This document shows positions 8,028-16,974 of a stretch of 64,000 bases of DNA, in pieces. Origin of the DNA: Candidatus Latescibacterota bacterium (GTDB taxonomy: Bacteria; JAAXHH01); NCBI GenBank assembly GCA_022821085.1, contig JAJEEG010000006.1, positions 2,005,330-2,069,329 on the forward strand. Direction: 5' to 3'. The position numbers were made by a program, and so were the translations under genes. The notes beneath the pieces were generated by a model. That model did not search any database. It saw only the letters and a list, made by a program, of their open reading frames with translations, and was not told the DNA's origin. Positions within the stretch are counted from its first letter, which is position 1. Each line of letters starts with the position of its first letter.

Positions 8028-9812
8028 ATGCGATCGAAGATCTGCCTGTTGCTCCCTGCTTCCTTGCTGATGGTTGCCGTTGCCCTGGCGTCGGACGTTT
8101 CCCCCGATGGGCCGGGGTCACCCGGGCAGCCCGGCCATTCTGGATCCCCTGAATCGCCCGGTTCCTCCGACCCGGTCGATCAGCCTGGTTCGGCCGCCCG
8201 GGTCAACTCCGTCGGCGTGACGTTGCCACCGGACGCCGCGCCGCCCTCCCAGCAGATCCTGCGCACGTTCGAGCTGAACAATCGGTACATGGACCGGGCC
8301 ACGTCATCGTACCAGAAGTCCTTCGGATTCGCCCTGACGAATGAGCCCCTCACTCGGGTCGACCGCAATTTCAACCTGGTGCCCGCCGCCGCGACCCACT
8401 GGGAAGTGACCGAGGACGGCCATACCTGGGTTTTCCACCTCCGGAAGGACATGGTTTTCGGCGACGGCAAACCGGTTACCGCCTACGATTACGCGGACAC
8501 GTTCCGGCGCTGGGCGGACCCGGACATCGGTTTCGATTTCGAATGGTATTACCGGCCCATCAAGAACTGGGGCGCCGTCGTCGCGCGGAAGATGCCGCTG
8601 GATTCGCTGGGCGTCGAGGCGCTGGACCGGCATACCATTGCCTTCACGACCACACGGCCCGCGCCTTTCGCGCCTCATCTGCTCAACTACAGCTGGGTGA
8701 CGCCCACCCACCAGTTCGAGAAATACGGGGCCGCGTGGTCCACCAAACCCGAAACCCACATCGGGTATGGACCCTACCGGCTCAAGGAGTGGACCATCAA
8801 TGACCGCATCGTCCTGGAACCGAACCCCGCCTACCCCGGACCCAGCACGCCCTACCTGGAACGGATCATCGCCCGGTTGTACAACGCCGCGGCCCAGCCG
8901 CCCTTTCTCGCTTCCTACGAGGCCGGCGAGGTCGACTACGTCCTGCTGAACATCCCGGCCGAGATCAACCGTGTCCGGTCCGACCCGGTGCTGCGAAGCC
9001 ACCTCAACACCTACACCAATTTCACCACGTACTATCTGTTCATGGATACCCGCGTTCCTCCCTTCAACGACCTCCGCGTCCGCCAGGCCGTAAGCCACGC
9101 CATCGACCAGCCGGCCATCATGAAGTCCGCCCTGAAGGACATCGCGGTGCCCGCCGTTTCGATGATGCCGGCCGGATTCCCCGCCGCCAATACCGAAGCG
9201 CTCGCGCCTATACAACGGTACGAACCGGAAAGGGCCCGCCGACTGCTTGCGGAAGCAGGTTATCCCGACGGCAGAGGGTTCCCGGTGATGGCCATGTGGC
9301 TGCGCGGAGAGGCCTACCTGAGAAAAGTGGCCGCCGAGGCCATCCAGGCCATGCTGAAACAGAACCTGAATATCGAGGTCGAGGTGCTGAACGTGGAACG
9401 GAAGGTCTACACGGAAGCCATGAACGCCAAGGAGATCCCCTTTTCCATGATCGCCTACGGATGGGACTACCTGGACCCCAGCAACCTGCTCAACCTGTGG
9501 TTGTCCCGGGGCCGCCATCCGTGGCGCAACGACCGGTTCGAGGAACTTGTGGAGCGCGCCAACCACCTGGTGGGCGATCCCGGCCGCCGGGCGCAACTCT
9601 ACCACGACGCGGAAGAAATCCTGGTCCGCGACGTGGGCGGCGTTTTCCTCTGGCACGACCTGGTCAACGAGATGTGGCGGCCTTACATCCGCGGTGAAGC
9701 GCTCAAACCGAACGACGCGGGATACAGGGCATGGCGTGGAAACCAGATGCTGAACCTGATGACGACGATTTATATTACAGATGACGTATCCCGGGAAACG
9801 ACCGCGCGCTAA
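8028..9812 (+). CDS. ABC transporter substrate-binding protein, family 5 (peptide/oligopeptide type), copy 1
   Basis: A 594-residue periplasmic binding protein (SBP_bac_5). It has a signal peptide (LLLPASLLMVAVALAS), then a low-complexity GSPG/SPESPG linker, then the family core: ALTNEPLTRVD, HWEVTEDGHTWVFHLR, VTAYDYADTFRRW, GYGPYRLKEW and DLRVRQAVSHAID. It probably captures a peptide or similar solute. No permease or ATPase genes of an Opp/Dpp system are nearby. It follows the M23 gene by 11 bp and is followed by a close paralog; the pair looks like a tandem duplication. Its stop codon lies in a short repeat array. Confidence 0.9.
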   Translation: MRSKICLLLPASLLMVAVALASDVSPDGPGSPGQPGHSGSPESPGSSDPVDQPGSAARVNSVGVTLPPDAAPPSQQILRTFELNNRYMDRATSSYQKSFGFALTNEPLTRVDRNFNLVPAAATHWEVTEDGHTWVFHLRKDMVFGDGKPVTAYDYADTFRRWADPDIGFDFEWYYRPIKNWGAVVARKMPLDSLGVEALDRHTIAFTTTRPAPFAPHLLNYSWVTPTHQFEKYGAAWSTKPETHIGYGPYRLKEWTINDRIVLEPNPAYPGPSTPYLERIIARLYNAAAQPPFLASYEAGEVDYVLLNIPAEINRVRSDPVLRSHLNTYTNFTTYYLFMDTRVPPFNDLRVRQAVSHAIDQPAIMKSALKDIAVPAVSMMPAGFPAANTEALAPIQRYEPERARRLLAEAGYPDGRGFPVMAMWLRGEAYLRKVAAEAIQAMLKQNLNIEVEVLNVERKVYTEAMNAKEIPFSMIAYGWDYLDPSNLLNLWLSRGRHPWRNDRFEELVERANHLVGDPGRRAQLYHDAEEILVRDVGGVFLWHDLVNEMWRPYIRGEALKPNDAGYRAWRGNQMLNLMTTIYITDDVSRETTAR

Positions 9813-9883
9813 CCGGCCGGACGGTGGAATTGGCTGACCGGCCGATGACGGGACCGCGGTGTTTGCTGACCGGCCGATGACGG
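9808..9883 (+). repeat. Imperfect repeat spanning the stop codon of the first binding protein
   Basis: GCTGACCGGCCGATGACGG occurs at 9833-9851 and 9865-9883 (32-bp spacing), and a diverged copy (GCTAACCGGCCGGACGG) begins at 9808, containing the TAA stop of the upstream gene. Confidence 0.7.
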
Positions 9884-9937
9884 CAGGGGCGTTTCGCTGC
9901 AGCATCCGCGCCACAACGTTCGGCCTTTTACCCTTCG

Positions 9938-11767
9938 ATGCTTATGCCAATAGACATGAGAAAATGGGGCAGCCTCGCCCTGGCGACGATGTTGACTGGT
10001 TCGATGGCGCTCATGTGCGCCACCCTGTTGGGCGCTTCCGGGAGCGAGCCGGATGACCAGGAACAGCCGCCGGGAGTCAACCCCCGCGATGACCCAACCC
10101 ACCAGGGTGAATCGACCCACGTCAATTCGATCGGCGTCACCCTTCCCTCGGACGCCGCGCCGCCGGAATACCAGCATCTGCGCACCTTCGAGCTGAACAA
10201 CCGGTTCATGGACCGGGCCACTTCATCGTACCAGAAGATCTTCGGCTTCGCGTTGACCAACGAGCCGCTGACCCGCGTCGACCGGGATTTCAACCTGCTC
10301 CCCGCCGCGGCGACACACTGGGAAGTGACCGAAGACGGCCACACCTGGATTTTCCATCTGCAGCAGGACCTGGTCTTCGGCGACGGCCGGCCCGTCACGG
10401 CCTACGACTACGAGTCTTCGTTCCTTCGCTGGGCCGATCCGAAGACCGGGTTCGATTTCGAATGGTACTACCGGCCCATCAGGAACTGGGGCGAAGTCGT
10501 GGCCGGCCGCATGCCCCTGGATTCCCTAGGCGTCGAAGCGCTGGACGAGCATACGATCGCCTTCACCACGACCCAGCCGACGCCTTACGCGCCGGAGCTG
10601 CTCAACTACAGCTGGGTGACCCCCACCCACCTGTTCGAGAAATACGGTCCGGCCTGGTCGACCCGCCCGGAGACCCACATGGGAAACGGACCATTCAGTC
10701 TCAAGGAATGGACGATCAACGGCCACATCGTCCTCGAGCCGAGTCCCACGTACCGGGGCCCTAACAAGCCCTACCTGGAACGTATCACGGCGCAGCTCTT
10801 CAACGCCGCCGCACAGCCGCCCTACCTAGCCGCATACGAGGCCGGCGAGGTCGACTACATCGTGCTGAGCAACCAGGCTGAAATCAACCGGGTCAAGTCC
10901 ATCCCTTCGTTGAGGGACGACCTGAACACCTACGTGGATTTTCAGACCTATTACCTGATGATGGACACTCACAATCCACCCTTCAACGACTTGAGGGTCC
11001 GCCAGGCCTTCAGTCATGCCGTGGATCAGGCTTCGCTCATGAACTCCGCCCTGCGGGACATCGCACTGCCGGCGCCGTCCATGCTGCAACCGGGGTTTCC
11101 CGCGGCCAATACAGAAGCGCTGGCCTCCATACAAGGTTACGATCCGGATCTGGCGCGCAGGCTCCTTGCTGAAGCAGGTTACCCGGACGGCAGGGGATTC
11201 CCCGCCGTGAGCATGTGGCTGCGGGGGGAACCCATCGTGATTAACACGGCCGCCGAGGCGGTACAGGCCATGCTCAAACAGAACCTGAATGTCGAAATCG
11301 GTGTACAAAACGTGGAGCGGAAGGTGTTTACGGAGGCGATGAATGCCCGGGAAATCACCCTGGCGCTCATTCCCTACCGTTACGATTACGTCGACGCGAG
11401 CAATCAGCTCACGCTGTGGCTGTCGAACGGCAGGCATCCCTGGTACAACGAGCGATTCGAAGACCTGGTGCTCCGGGCGAATGTGCTGGTGGGAGACCCG
11501 GACCGGCGCACCGCGCTATACCAGGAGGCGGAGGAGATCCTCGTCCGCGACGTGGGCGGCGTGTTCCTCTGGTACACGCTGATCAATGAGATGTGGCGGC
11601 CCTACGTGCGCGGCGCCGCGCTGGAGACCAACAATTGGGGATACAAGGCGTGGCGGGGCAACCAGATGCTGAACCTGATGCCGACCCTGTATATCTCGGA
11701 AGAGGTCCTGGAATCGGCCGATGAGCAGGAATCCACCGGCTTCTGGGACTGGTTGACTACGAGGTAG
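9938..11767 (+). CDS. ABC transporter substrate-binding protein, family 5, copy 2
   Basis: A 609-residue paralog of the preceding gene, aligning along the whole length: FELNNRFMDRATSSYQK, ALTNEPLTRVD, WEVTEDGHTW, FEWYYRPI and NAAAQPPYLA recur almost unchanged. The N-terminus is a signal peptide; translation could start at 9938 or at the in-frame ATG at 9956 (MRKWGSLALA), which gives a more typical signal. No clear Shine-Dalgarno helps decide. Ligand pockets may differ, since surface loops vary (for instance NNWGYKAW against NDAGYRAW). No permease partner is seen. Confidence 0.9.
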   Translation: MLMPIDMRKWGSLALATMLTGSMALMCATLLGASGSEPDDQEQPPGVNPRDDPTHQGESTHVNSIGVTLPSDAAPPEYQHLRTFELNNRFMDRATSSYQKIFGFALTNEPLTRVDRDFNLLPAAATHWEVTEDGHTWIFHLQQDLVFGDGRPVTAYDYESSFLRWADPKTGFDFEWYYRPIRNWGEVVAGRMPLDSLGVEALDEHTIAFTTTQPTPYAPELLNYSWVTPTHLFEKYGPAWSTRPETHMGNGPFSLKEWTINGHIVLEPSPTYRGPNKPYLERITAQLFNAAAQPPYLAAYEAGEVDYIVLSNQAEINRVKSIPSLRDDLNTYVDFQTYYLMMDTHNPPFNDLRVRQAFSHAVDQASLMNSALRDIALPAPSMLQPGFPAANTEALASIQGYDPDLARRLLAEAGYPDGRGFPAVSMWLRGEPIVINTAAEAVQAMLKQNLNVEIGVQNVERKVFTEAMNAREITLALIPYRYDYVDASNQLTLWLSNGRHPWYNERFEDLVLRANVLVGDPDRRTALYQEAEEILVRDVGGVFLWYTLINEMWRPYVRGAALETNNWGYKAWRGNQMLNLMPTLYISEEVLESADEQESTGFWDWLTTR

Positions 11768-11807
11768 AAACCGGTGGCGTCCTCAACAAATTGCCGGGCC
11801 GCTTCCC

Positions 11808-12482
<675 letters not shown>

Positions 12483-12505
12483 GGTGCACTCCCGTAGTGT
12501 GATGA

Positions 12506-13840
12506 TTACTGCAATACCAGCCTTTCCATGTCACCGAAGTTGTCGTACATGGAGGTGATGACCGTTTCGCCCTCTTCGAGCCCTTCGAGCACCTCGAAGT
12601 ACTGGCTGTTCTGCCGGCCGAGCCGGATCTGGCGCCGCACGGCGAACTCGCCTGTGGGATCCAGCACGTAGATCCAGCGCCCGCCCGTCTTCTGGTAGAA
12701 ACCGCCCCGGGGCACCTGCATGGCGTCGGCCAACTCGCCCAGCGCGACCCGGACCTGCAGCGTCTGGCCGCGGCGGAGGCCGTCCGGCATCCCTTCGGGG
12801 AACACCATGTCCGCCTCGAACTGCCCTTCGATCACCTCGGGGTACACCCGGCTGATCACCAGGTCGTAGGTCCCGCCCGCGAAATCGAAGGATCCGGTCT
12901 GGCCCGTGCGGATGCGGGCGATGTAGTGCTCGTCGATGGCCGCCCGCACCTTGAACTCGTCCTCCACGTCGATCTGGCCCAGCCGGTCGCCGCCGGGCTT
13001 GGACTCGCCCACCTCGGCGATCAGCGAGGAGAGCAGCCCCGTGATCGGCGCCCGGATCGTCAGGTTCTCCTCGTTTTGCTTGATGAGTTCCAGGTTCAGG
13101 CGCAGCCGGTCGATCGATTCCTCCAGCTGCTGGATCTGGATCGTCTGGAAAAGCGAATCCTGGCGCAGCGTCTCGACGGTCACGTCCCGCCTGCGCGTCA
13201 GGTATTCCAGGTTGTCCTTCGCCTCGTCGTATTCCTGGCGCGAGGTCAGGTCCGCCTTGAACATCTCGTCCTGGCGCGCGTACTCGCGCTCGGCCTGGCG
13301 CAACTGGTATTCGGTTTCCACCAGCCCGGCGCGCATGCTCAGGCGCCGCTGTCCCATGGTCACCCGCGTCTCCCTGAGCCGGTTCACCTCGCGGAAGAGC
13401 TCGGCCTCGCGCTGCATGACGCTCAGCTGCAGGTTGGCGTTGGACAGCCGCAGGATGGGCGTGCCCTCCTCGATCGGCGAGCCTTCCAGGACGTAGACCT
13501 CCTCCACGCGCCCGCCTTCCACCGCGTCCAGGTAGATCGTCCGCAGCGGCATCACCTCGCCCTGCTCCACGATGTACTCGAGGAAGGGACCGTGGGTCAC
13601 CGGGGCCAGGGTCAGCTTCTCCGCGTCCACGTTCAGCGAGGACGGGTTGATCGTGAGCAGTTGCCAGGCGACGAACGCGATCACCAGGGCCGCCCCGCCA
13701 AAAATCGCGATCCGGCGCGGCGTAAAGCGCTTCTTCTCGATCCGGCGGTCCATGGTGTTGTCCTGCTCACGCTGCCGCTCGGCCGCGAACATACTCACCA
13801 GGCCCTTGGATTCTTCACCGTTTTGACGCTCGTCGCTCAT
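12506..13840 (-). CDS. Periplasmic adaptor (membrane fusion) protein, MacA/HlyD-like
   Basis: A 444-residue protein with one N-terminal transmembrane helix (IAIFGGAALVIAFVAW, about residues 48-63), a lipoyl half-motif (VEEVYVLEGSPIEEGTPILRL), a long alpha-helical hairpin (about residues 140-250, rich in E/R/Q), and a beta-barrel with R-A-A-I-D-E-H-Y. Such adaptors bridge an inner-membrane ABC permease to an outer-membrane channel. A methionine about 30 residues in (MDRRIEKKRF) is an alternative start that gives a shorter cytoplasmic tail. It is transcribed just ahead of the ATPase gene and 5 bp after the lactonase gene. Confidence 0.88.
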   Translation of the reverse strand: MSDERQNGEESKGLVSMFAAERQREQDNTMDRRIEKKRFTPRRIAIFGGAALVIAFVAWQLLTINPSSLNVDAEKLTLAPVTHGPFLEYIVEQGEVMPLRTIYLDAVEGGRVEEVYVLEGSPIEEGTPILRLSNANLQLSVMQREAELFREVNRLRETRVTMGQRRLSMRAGLVETEYQLRQAEREYARQDEMFKADLTSRQEYDEAKDNLEYLTRRRDVTVETLRQDSLFQTIQIQQLEESIDRLRLNLELIKQNEENLTIRAPITGLLSSLIAEVGESKPGGDRLGQIDVEDEFKVRAAIDEHYIARIRTGQTGSFDFAGGTYDLVISRVYPEVIEGQFEADMVFPEGMPDGLRRGQTLQVRVALGELADAMQVPRGGFYQKTGGRWIYVLDPTGEFAVRRQIRLGRQNSQYFEVLEGLEEGETVITSMYDNFGDMERLVLQ

Positions 13841-13845
13841 GTGCT

Positions 13846-14877
13846 TTAGCCCAGGGTCGTCGCCATTACCCAGAATGGCTTGTCGCCTACGTTATAATCC
13901 CGCAGCGGATGCAGGGTGCCATCTGACTGGTCCACGCTAAATGCCGTCATCATGCCCGCGGCTTCTCCGGCGCAATAGAGGAACCGGCCGTCCGGATCGA
14001 CGTTGAAGGAGCGTGGGCTGGCCGGCACCGAAACGTGCCCGAAGGCGCTCAGCGCGCCGTCGGCCGCCACGTCGTAGCCTACGATGCTGTCATGTCCCCG
14101 GTTGGAGGCATAGGCCCACTTCCCGTTCCGATGCACCTCCACGTGTGCGGTGAAACCACCCTCCTCCCAGTCATCGGGCAGGGTCGATACGTTCTGGAAG
14201 ATCTCGAGGGTACCGCTATCCGCATCGAAGTGATGGGCCGTCACCGTGTTGCCCTGCTCGTTGACGATGTACGCCACGTCCCCACCGGGCCGGAAGCAGA
14301 TATGCCGGGGTCCCGTTTCTTCGTCCGGGGGGTTCAGTACCGCGGGTTCATTGGGGGTCAGCCGCCCCGTTTCCGCGTCGAATCGAAACTGGTTGGTCTT
14401 GTTGGTGGGACAGACGTGGGGGACGATCACGTACCGGTCCTCGACCGCCAGGTAGACGGCATGGGCCTTTTCGCCCGTGTTGATGTACTGCATGAGCTCG
14501 CCGATCGCGCCGTCGCCGCCCAGGCGGTGCACGGTGATGCCGCCGCCCCCGTAGTATACCGTCAGCAGGAACCGGCCGCGCCGGTCCGTAACCAGGTGCG
14601 CGGGGATCTCGATGCCGGTATCCACCTTGTTGACAAGGGAGAGTTCGCCTGAGCCCGTGTCCACCCGGTAGGCCGCGAGCGTGGTGGATTCCACGTGGGC
14701 GTTGTACATGAGGTTGCCCACCGGATGCAGGCACAGCGCCCCGGACGGACCGTGGGCGTCGCTGGTGGACCGCAGGGTCAGTGCGCCCGTCTCCCGGTTC
14801 TGGTCGTAAGCTTTCACCTGCTCGTCGCCGGTCAACGAGACGAAAACAACGGTGCGTCCGGACGGGGAATCAGCCAT
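13846..14877 (-). CDS. Lactonase family beta-propeller protein (6-phosphogluconolactonase-like)
   Basis: A 343-residue protein of the YbhE/Pgl lactonase family, a seven-bladed propeller. Repeated blade motifs are visible: GPSGALCLHPVGNLMYNAH, DRRGRFLLTVYYGGG, GPRHICFRPGGDVAYIVNE, VEVHRNGKWAYASNRGHDS and FNVDPDGRFLYCAG. Members include E. coli Pgl, acting in the oxidative pentose phosphate pathway, but many relatives have other lactone substrates. There is no signal peptide, so it is probably cytoplasmic. A good Shine-Dalgarno (AGGAG) precedes the start. It may be co-transcribed with the adaptor and ATPase genes 5 bp downstream, though no functional link is obvious. Confidence 0.88.
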   Translation of the reverse strand: MADSPSGRTVVFVSLTGDEQVKAYDQNRETGALTLRSTSDAHGPSGALCLHPVGNLMYNAHVESTTLAAYRVDTGSGELSLVNKVDTGIEIPAHLVTDRRGRFLLTVYYGGGGITVHRLGGDGAIGELMQYINTGEKAHAVYLAVEDRYVIVPHVCPTNKTNQFRFDAETGRLTPNEPAVLNPPDEETGPRHICFRPGGDVAYIVNEQGNTVTAHHFDADSGTLEIFQNVSTLPDDWEEGGFTAHVEVHRNGKWAYASNRGHDSIVGYDVAADGALSAFGHVSVPASPRSFNVDPDGRFLYCAGEAAGMMTAFSVDQSDGTLHPLRDYNVGDKPFWVMATTLG

Positions 14878-15041
14878 GCTTTTCCAATCTCCTGTTTTTG
14901 ATAAAGACTACCTTAACGGGTAAGACTTCAAAATATACTCCGAGGTTGCGTCCTCAAAGTGTATTTTGGATTCAGGATGTCCGTGTCGATGATCGCACGG
15001 CGGGCAAGACGCTGCGGGTTCAAACGAAGGAGTCGGGGCCA

Positions 15042-16289
15042 TTGCGGATTATGATCATCGCCGGAGAAGCGTCGGGCGAGATGCACGGAGCGGGAGTCGT
15101 GGCCGCGCTCAAGGCCAGGTACCCGGAAATCGATGTATTCGGCGTCGGCGGGGAACGCATGAAACGGGCCGGCTGCGCGCTGGTCTACCATATCGAACGC
15201 TTCTCGGTCATGGGTCTCACCGAGGTCGTCCGGCACCTGCCCTTCATTCGACGGGCGTTGCGACGGCTGGACGGACTCCTCGCATCCCGGCGGCCCGACC
15301 TGGTCATCCTCATCGACTATCCCGACTTCAATCTCCGACTCGCCCGCAAGGCCCGCCGGCGGGGGATACCGGTCCTGTACTACATCAGTCCCCAGGTCTG
15401 GGCCTGGAGGCCGCGGCGGATCCACGCCATCGTCCGAAACGTGGACTGCATGGCCGTGGTCTTTCCATTTGAAGTGGAACTGTACGAGAAAGCCGGCGGA
15501 AAGGTCGTCTTCGTCAGCCATCCCCTGCTGGAAGTGCTCGAAAGCCGGCAGTCCAGGACCGAATTCTGCGAAAGCGTGGGGCTCGATCCCGACCGGCCGA
15601 TCATCGGGATGCTGCCGGGCAGCCGGACCATGGAAGTGGAGCGCATGCTTCCCGCGATGGCCGGCACCCTGCGGAATGTCCAGCGCGACCTGCCCGGGGT
15701 ACAGGGCGTCATCGGACTGGCGCCGACCGTCTCCGGTACCGACCTGGCGGCGTGTCTCGCGGGAAATACTGGCCTGGAAGAAGACGTTATGAAGATGCCC
15801 GTGGTGGAAAACAGCACCTATGAGGTGATGAAACACGCCGATCTGCTGCTGGTCACGTCGGGAACGGCGACCCTGGAGTCCGCCTGTTTCGGCACGCCCC
15901 TGCTGGTCCTCTACCGGATGTCCCGCCTGTCCTGGTGGATCGCCCGGCGACTGGTCCGCATACCGGACATCGGCCTGGTTAACGTGGTCGCGGGCCGGCG
16001 CATCGCACCGGAATTCCTTCAGGACGCCGTCGATCCGGAAACGCTGTCGCCCGTAGTCCTGGAGCTGTTGAAGGACCCGGAAAAGCGACAGGCCATGGCC
16101 CACGAACTCCGGGAAGTAAGGAGTCGCCTGGGTACGCCGGGCGCATCGTCGCGCGTCGCCGAACTGGCCCTGGACATGGCGGCGGGCGCCGACCTGGCCC
16201 TGGACATGGCGGCGGGCGCCGACAACAATCAAGTGGATGACCGGGTAAGCGGGCCGCGCGGGGAAAGGGCAGCCAATGGCGGGCAATGA
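15042..16289 (+). CDS. lpxB: Lipid-A-disaccharide synthase
   Basis: A 415-residue GT19 enzyme that joins UDP-diacylglucosamine and lipid X to make the lipid A disaccharide at the inner membrane. Diagnostic segments: IIAGEASGEMHGAGV at the N-terminus, ERFSVMGLTEV, YYISPQVWAWRPRRI, and the C-terminal VTSGTATLESAC. TTG 15042 is chosen because AAGGAG lies 9 bases upstream; ATG 15051 is the alternative. The last residues contain an exact 30-bp tandem duplication (LALDMAAGAD twice), outside the conserved domain. It overlaps the next gene by 14 bp and heads the lipid A/Kdo operon. Confidence 0.95.
   Translation: MRIMIIAGEASGEMHGAGVVAALKARYPEIDVFGVGGERMKRAGCALVYHIERFSVMGLTEVVRHLPFIRRALRRLDGLLASRRPDLVILIDYPDFNLRLARKARRRGIPVLYYISPQVWAWRPRRIHAIVRNVDCMAVVFPFEVELYEKAGGKVVFVSHPLLEVLESRQSRTEFCESVGLDPDRPIIGMLPGSRTMEVERMLPAMAGTLRNVQRDLPGVQGVIGLAPTVSGTDLAACLAGNTGLEEDVMKMPVVENSTYEVMKHADLLLVTSGTATLESACFGTPLLVLYRMSRLSWWIARRLVRIPDIGLVNVVAGRRIAPEFLQDAVDPETLSPVVLELLKDPEKRQAMAHELREVRSRLGTPGASSRVAELALDMAAGADLALDMAAGADNNQVDDRVSGPRGERAANGGQ
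16164..16223 (+). repeat. Exact 30-bp tandem duplication near the lpxB 3' end
   Basis: Two identical 30-bp units (16164-16193 and 16194-16223) encode LALDMAAGAD twice. Complete identity suggests a recent event. Confidence 0.9.
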
Positions 16290-16935
16290 AAACCCCGTAC
16301 ACGCCCTGATAGGAAAACTGAGCGCCGGGGCGATATGCCTGCTTGGCAGGTCGCTCTCCATCCGCAGGATCGGAGCGGAGTACCTTGAGCAAGCGCGGGA
16401 AGGCGGCGGGAAGGTGCTGTACGCCTTCTGGCACGAGGGTCTGCTGGTGGCCACCTATGCCTTTCGCCGGCAGGGGATACGGGTACTCGTGAGCCAGCAC
16501 CGTGACGGCGAGTTGATCGCCCGGGCCATCGAGAGCATGGGATACGGGACCATACGCGGATCTTCCACCCGGGGTGGGACGCGCGCCCTGTTCCGCATGG
16601 CGGCGGCCGGCGCGTCCGGCGACGACCTGGGGGTAACCGTGGACGGTCCCCGCGGCCCCCGGCTACAGGTCAAGCCGGGTACGCTGATCATCGCCGGGCG
16701 GTCCGGCCTGCCCATCGTGCCCTTCGCAGTCGCCTCGAACAATGCGTGCCTGCTTTCGAGCTGGGACCGTTTCATGGTACCGCGCCCATTTTCCAAGGCG
16801 GCGATCGCCTTCGGAGAACCGCTGAACATACCCGGAGACGCGCCGGTCGAGCGCCTCGAACCTTACCGGGCCGAACTCCAGCGGCGCCTGTTGGATGCAC
16901 GCGAAACCGCCGGACGAAGTCTGGATGCGTCCTGA
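16276..16935 (+). CDS. DUF374 family lysophospholipid acyltransferase-like protein
   Basis: A 219-residue protein of the DUF374 family, related to the LPLAT acyltransferases. Visible landmarks: YAFWHEGLLVATY (H-x-x-x-x acyltransferase-like motif), SQHRDGELIARAIE, GSSTRGGTRALF, VTVDGPRGPRLQVKPG and GLPIVPFAV. In other genomes this gene often sits with lpxB/waaA/lpxK, so it may acylate lipid A or its precursors at the inner membrane; that is inferred from context. Its start lies inside the lpxB 3' end and its stop is immediately followed by a 19-bp direct repeat and the next gene. Confidence 0.88.
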   Translation: MAGNENPVHALIGKLSAGAICLLGRSLSIRRIGAEYLEQAREGGGKVLYAFWHEGLLVATYAFRRQGIRVLVSQHRDGELIARAIESMGYGTIRGSSTRGGTRALFRMAAAGASGDDLGVTVDGPRGPRLQVKPGTLIIAGRSGLPIVPFAVASNNACLLSSWDRFMVPRPFSKAAIAFGEPLNIPGDAPVERLEPYRAELQRRLLDARETAGRSLDAS

Positions 16936-16971
16936 CGAACCGGCAGATTCCCTACGAACCGGCAGATTCCC
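16932..16971 (+). repeat. 19-bp direct repeat between the acyltransferase stop and the waaA-lpxK start
   Basis: ACGAACCGGCAGATTCCC is found at 16935-16952 and 16954-16971. The first copy begins at the TGA stop, and the second ends 3 bases before the next ATG, so the repeat occupies where a Shine-Dalgarno should be. Confidence 0.85.
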
Positions 16972-16974
16972 GAC

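Noticed and set aside
14928-16454. 508-codon frame antisense to lpxB
   Set aside because: Shadow frame; the lpxB reading frame has full family motifs.
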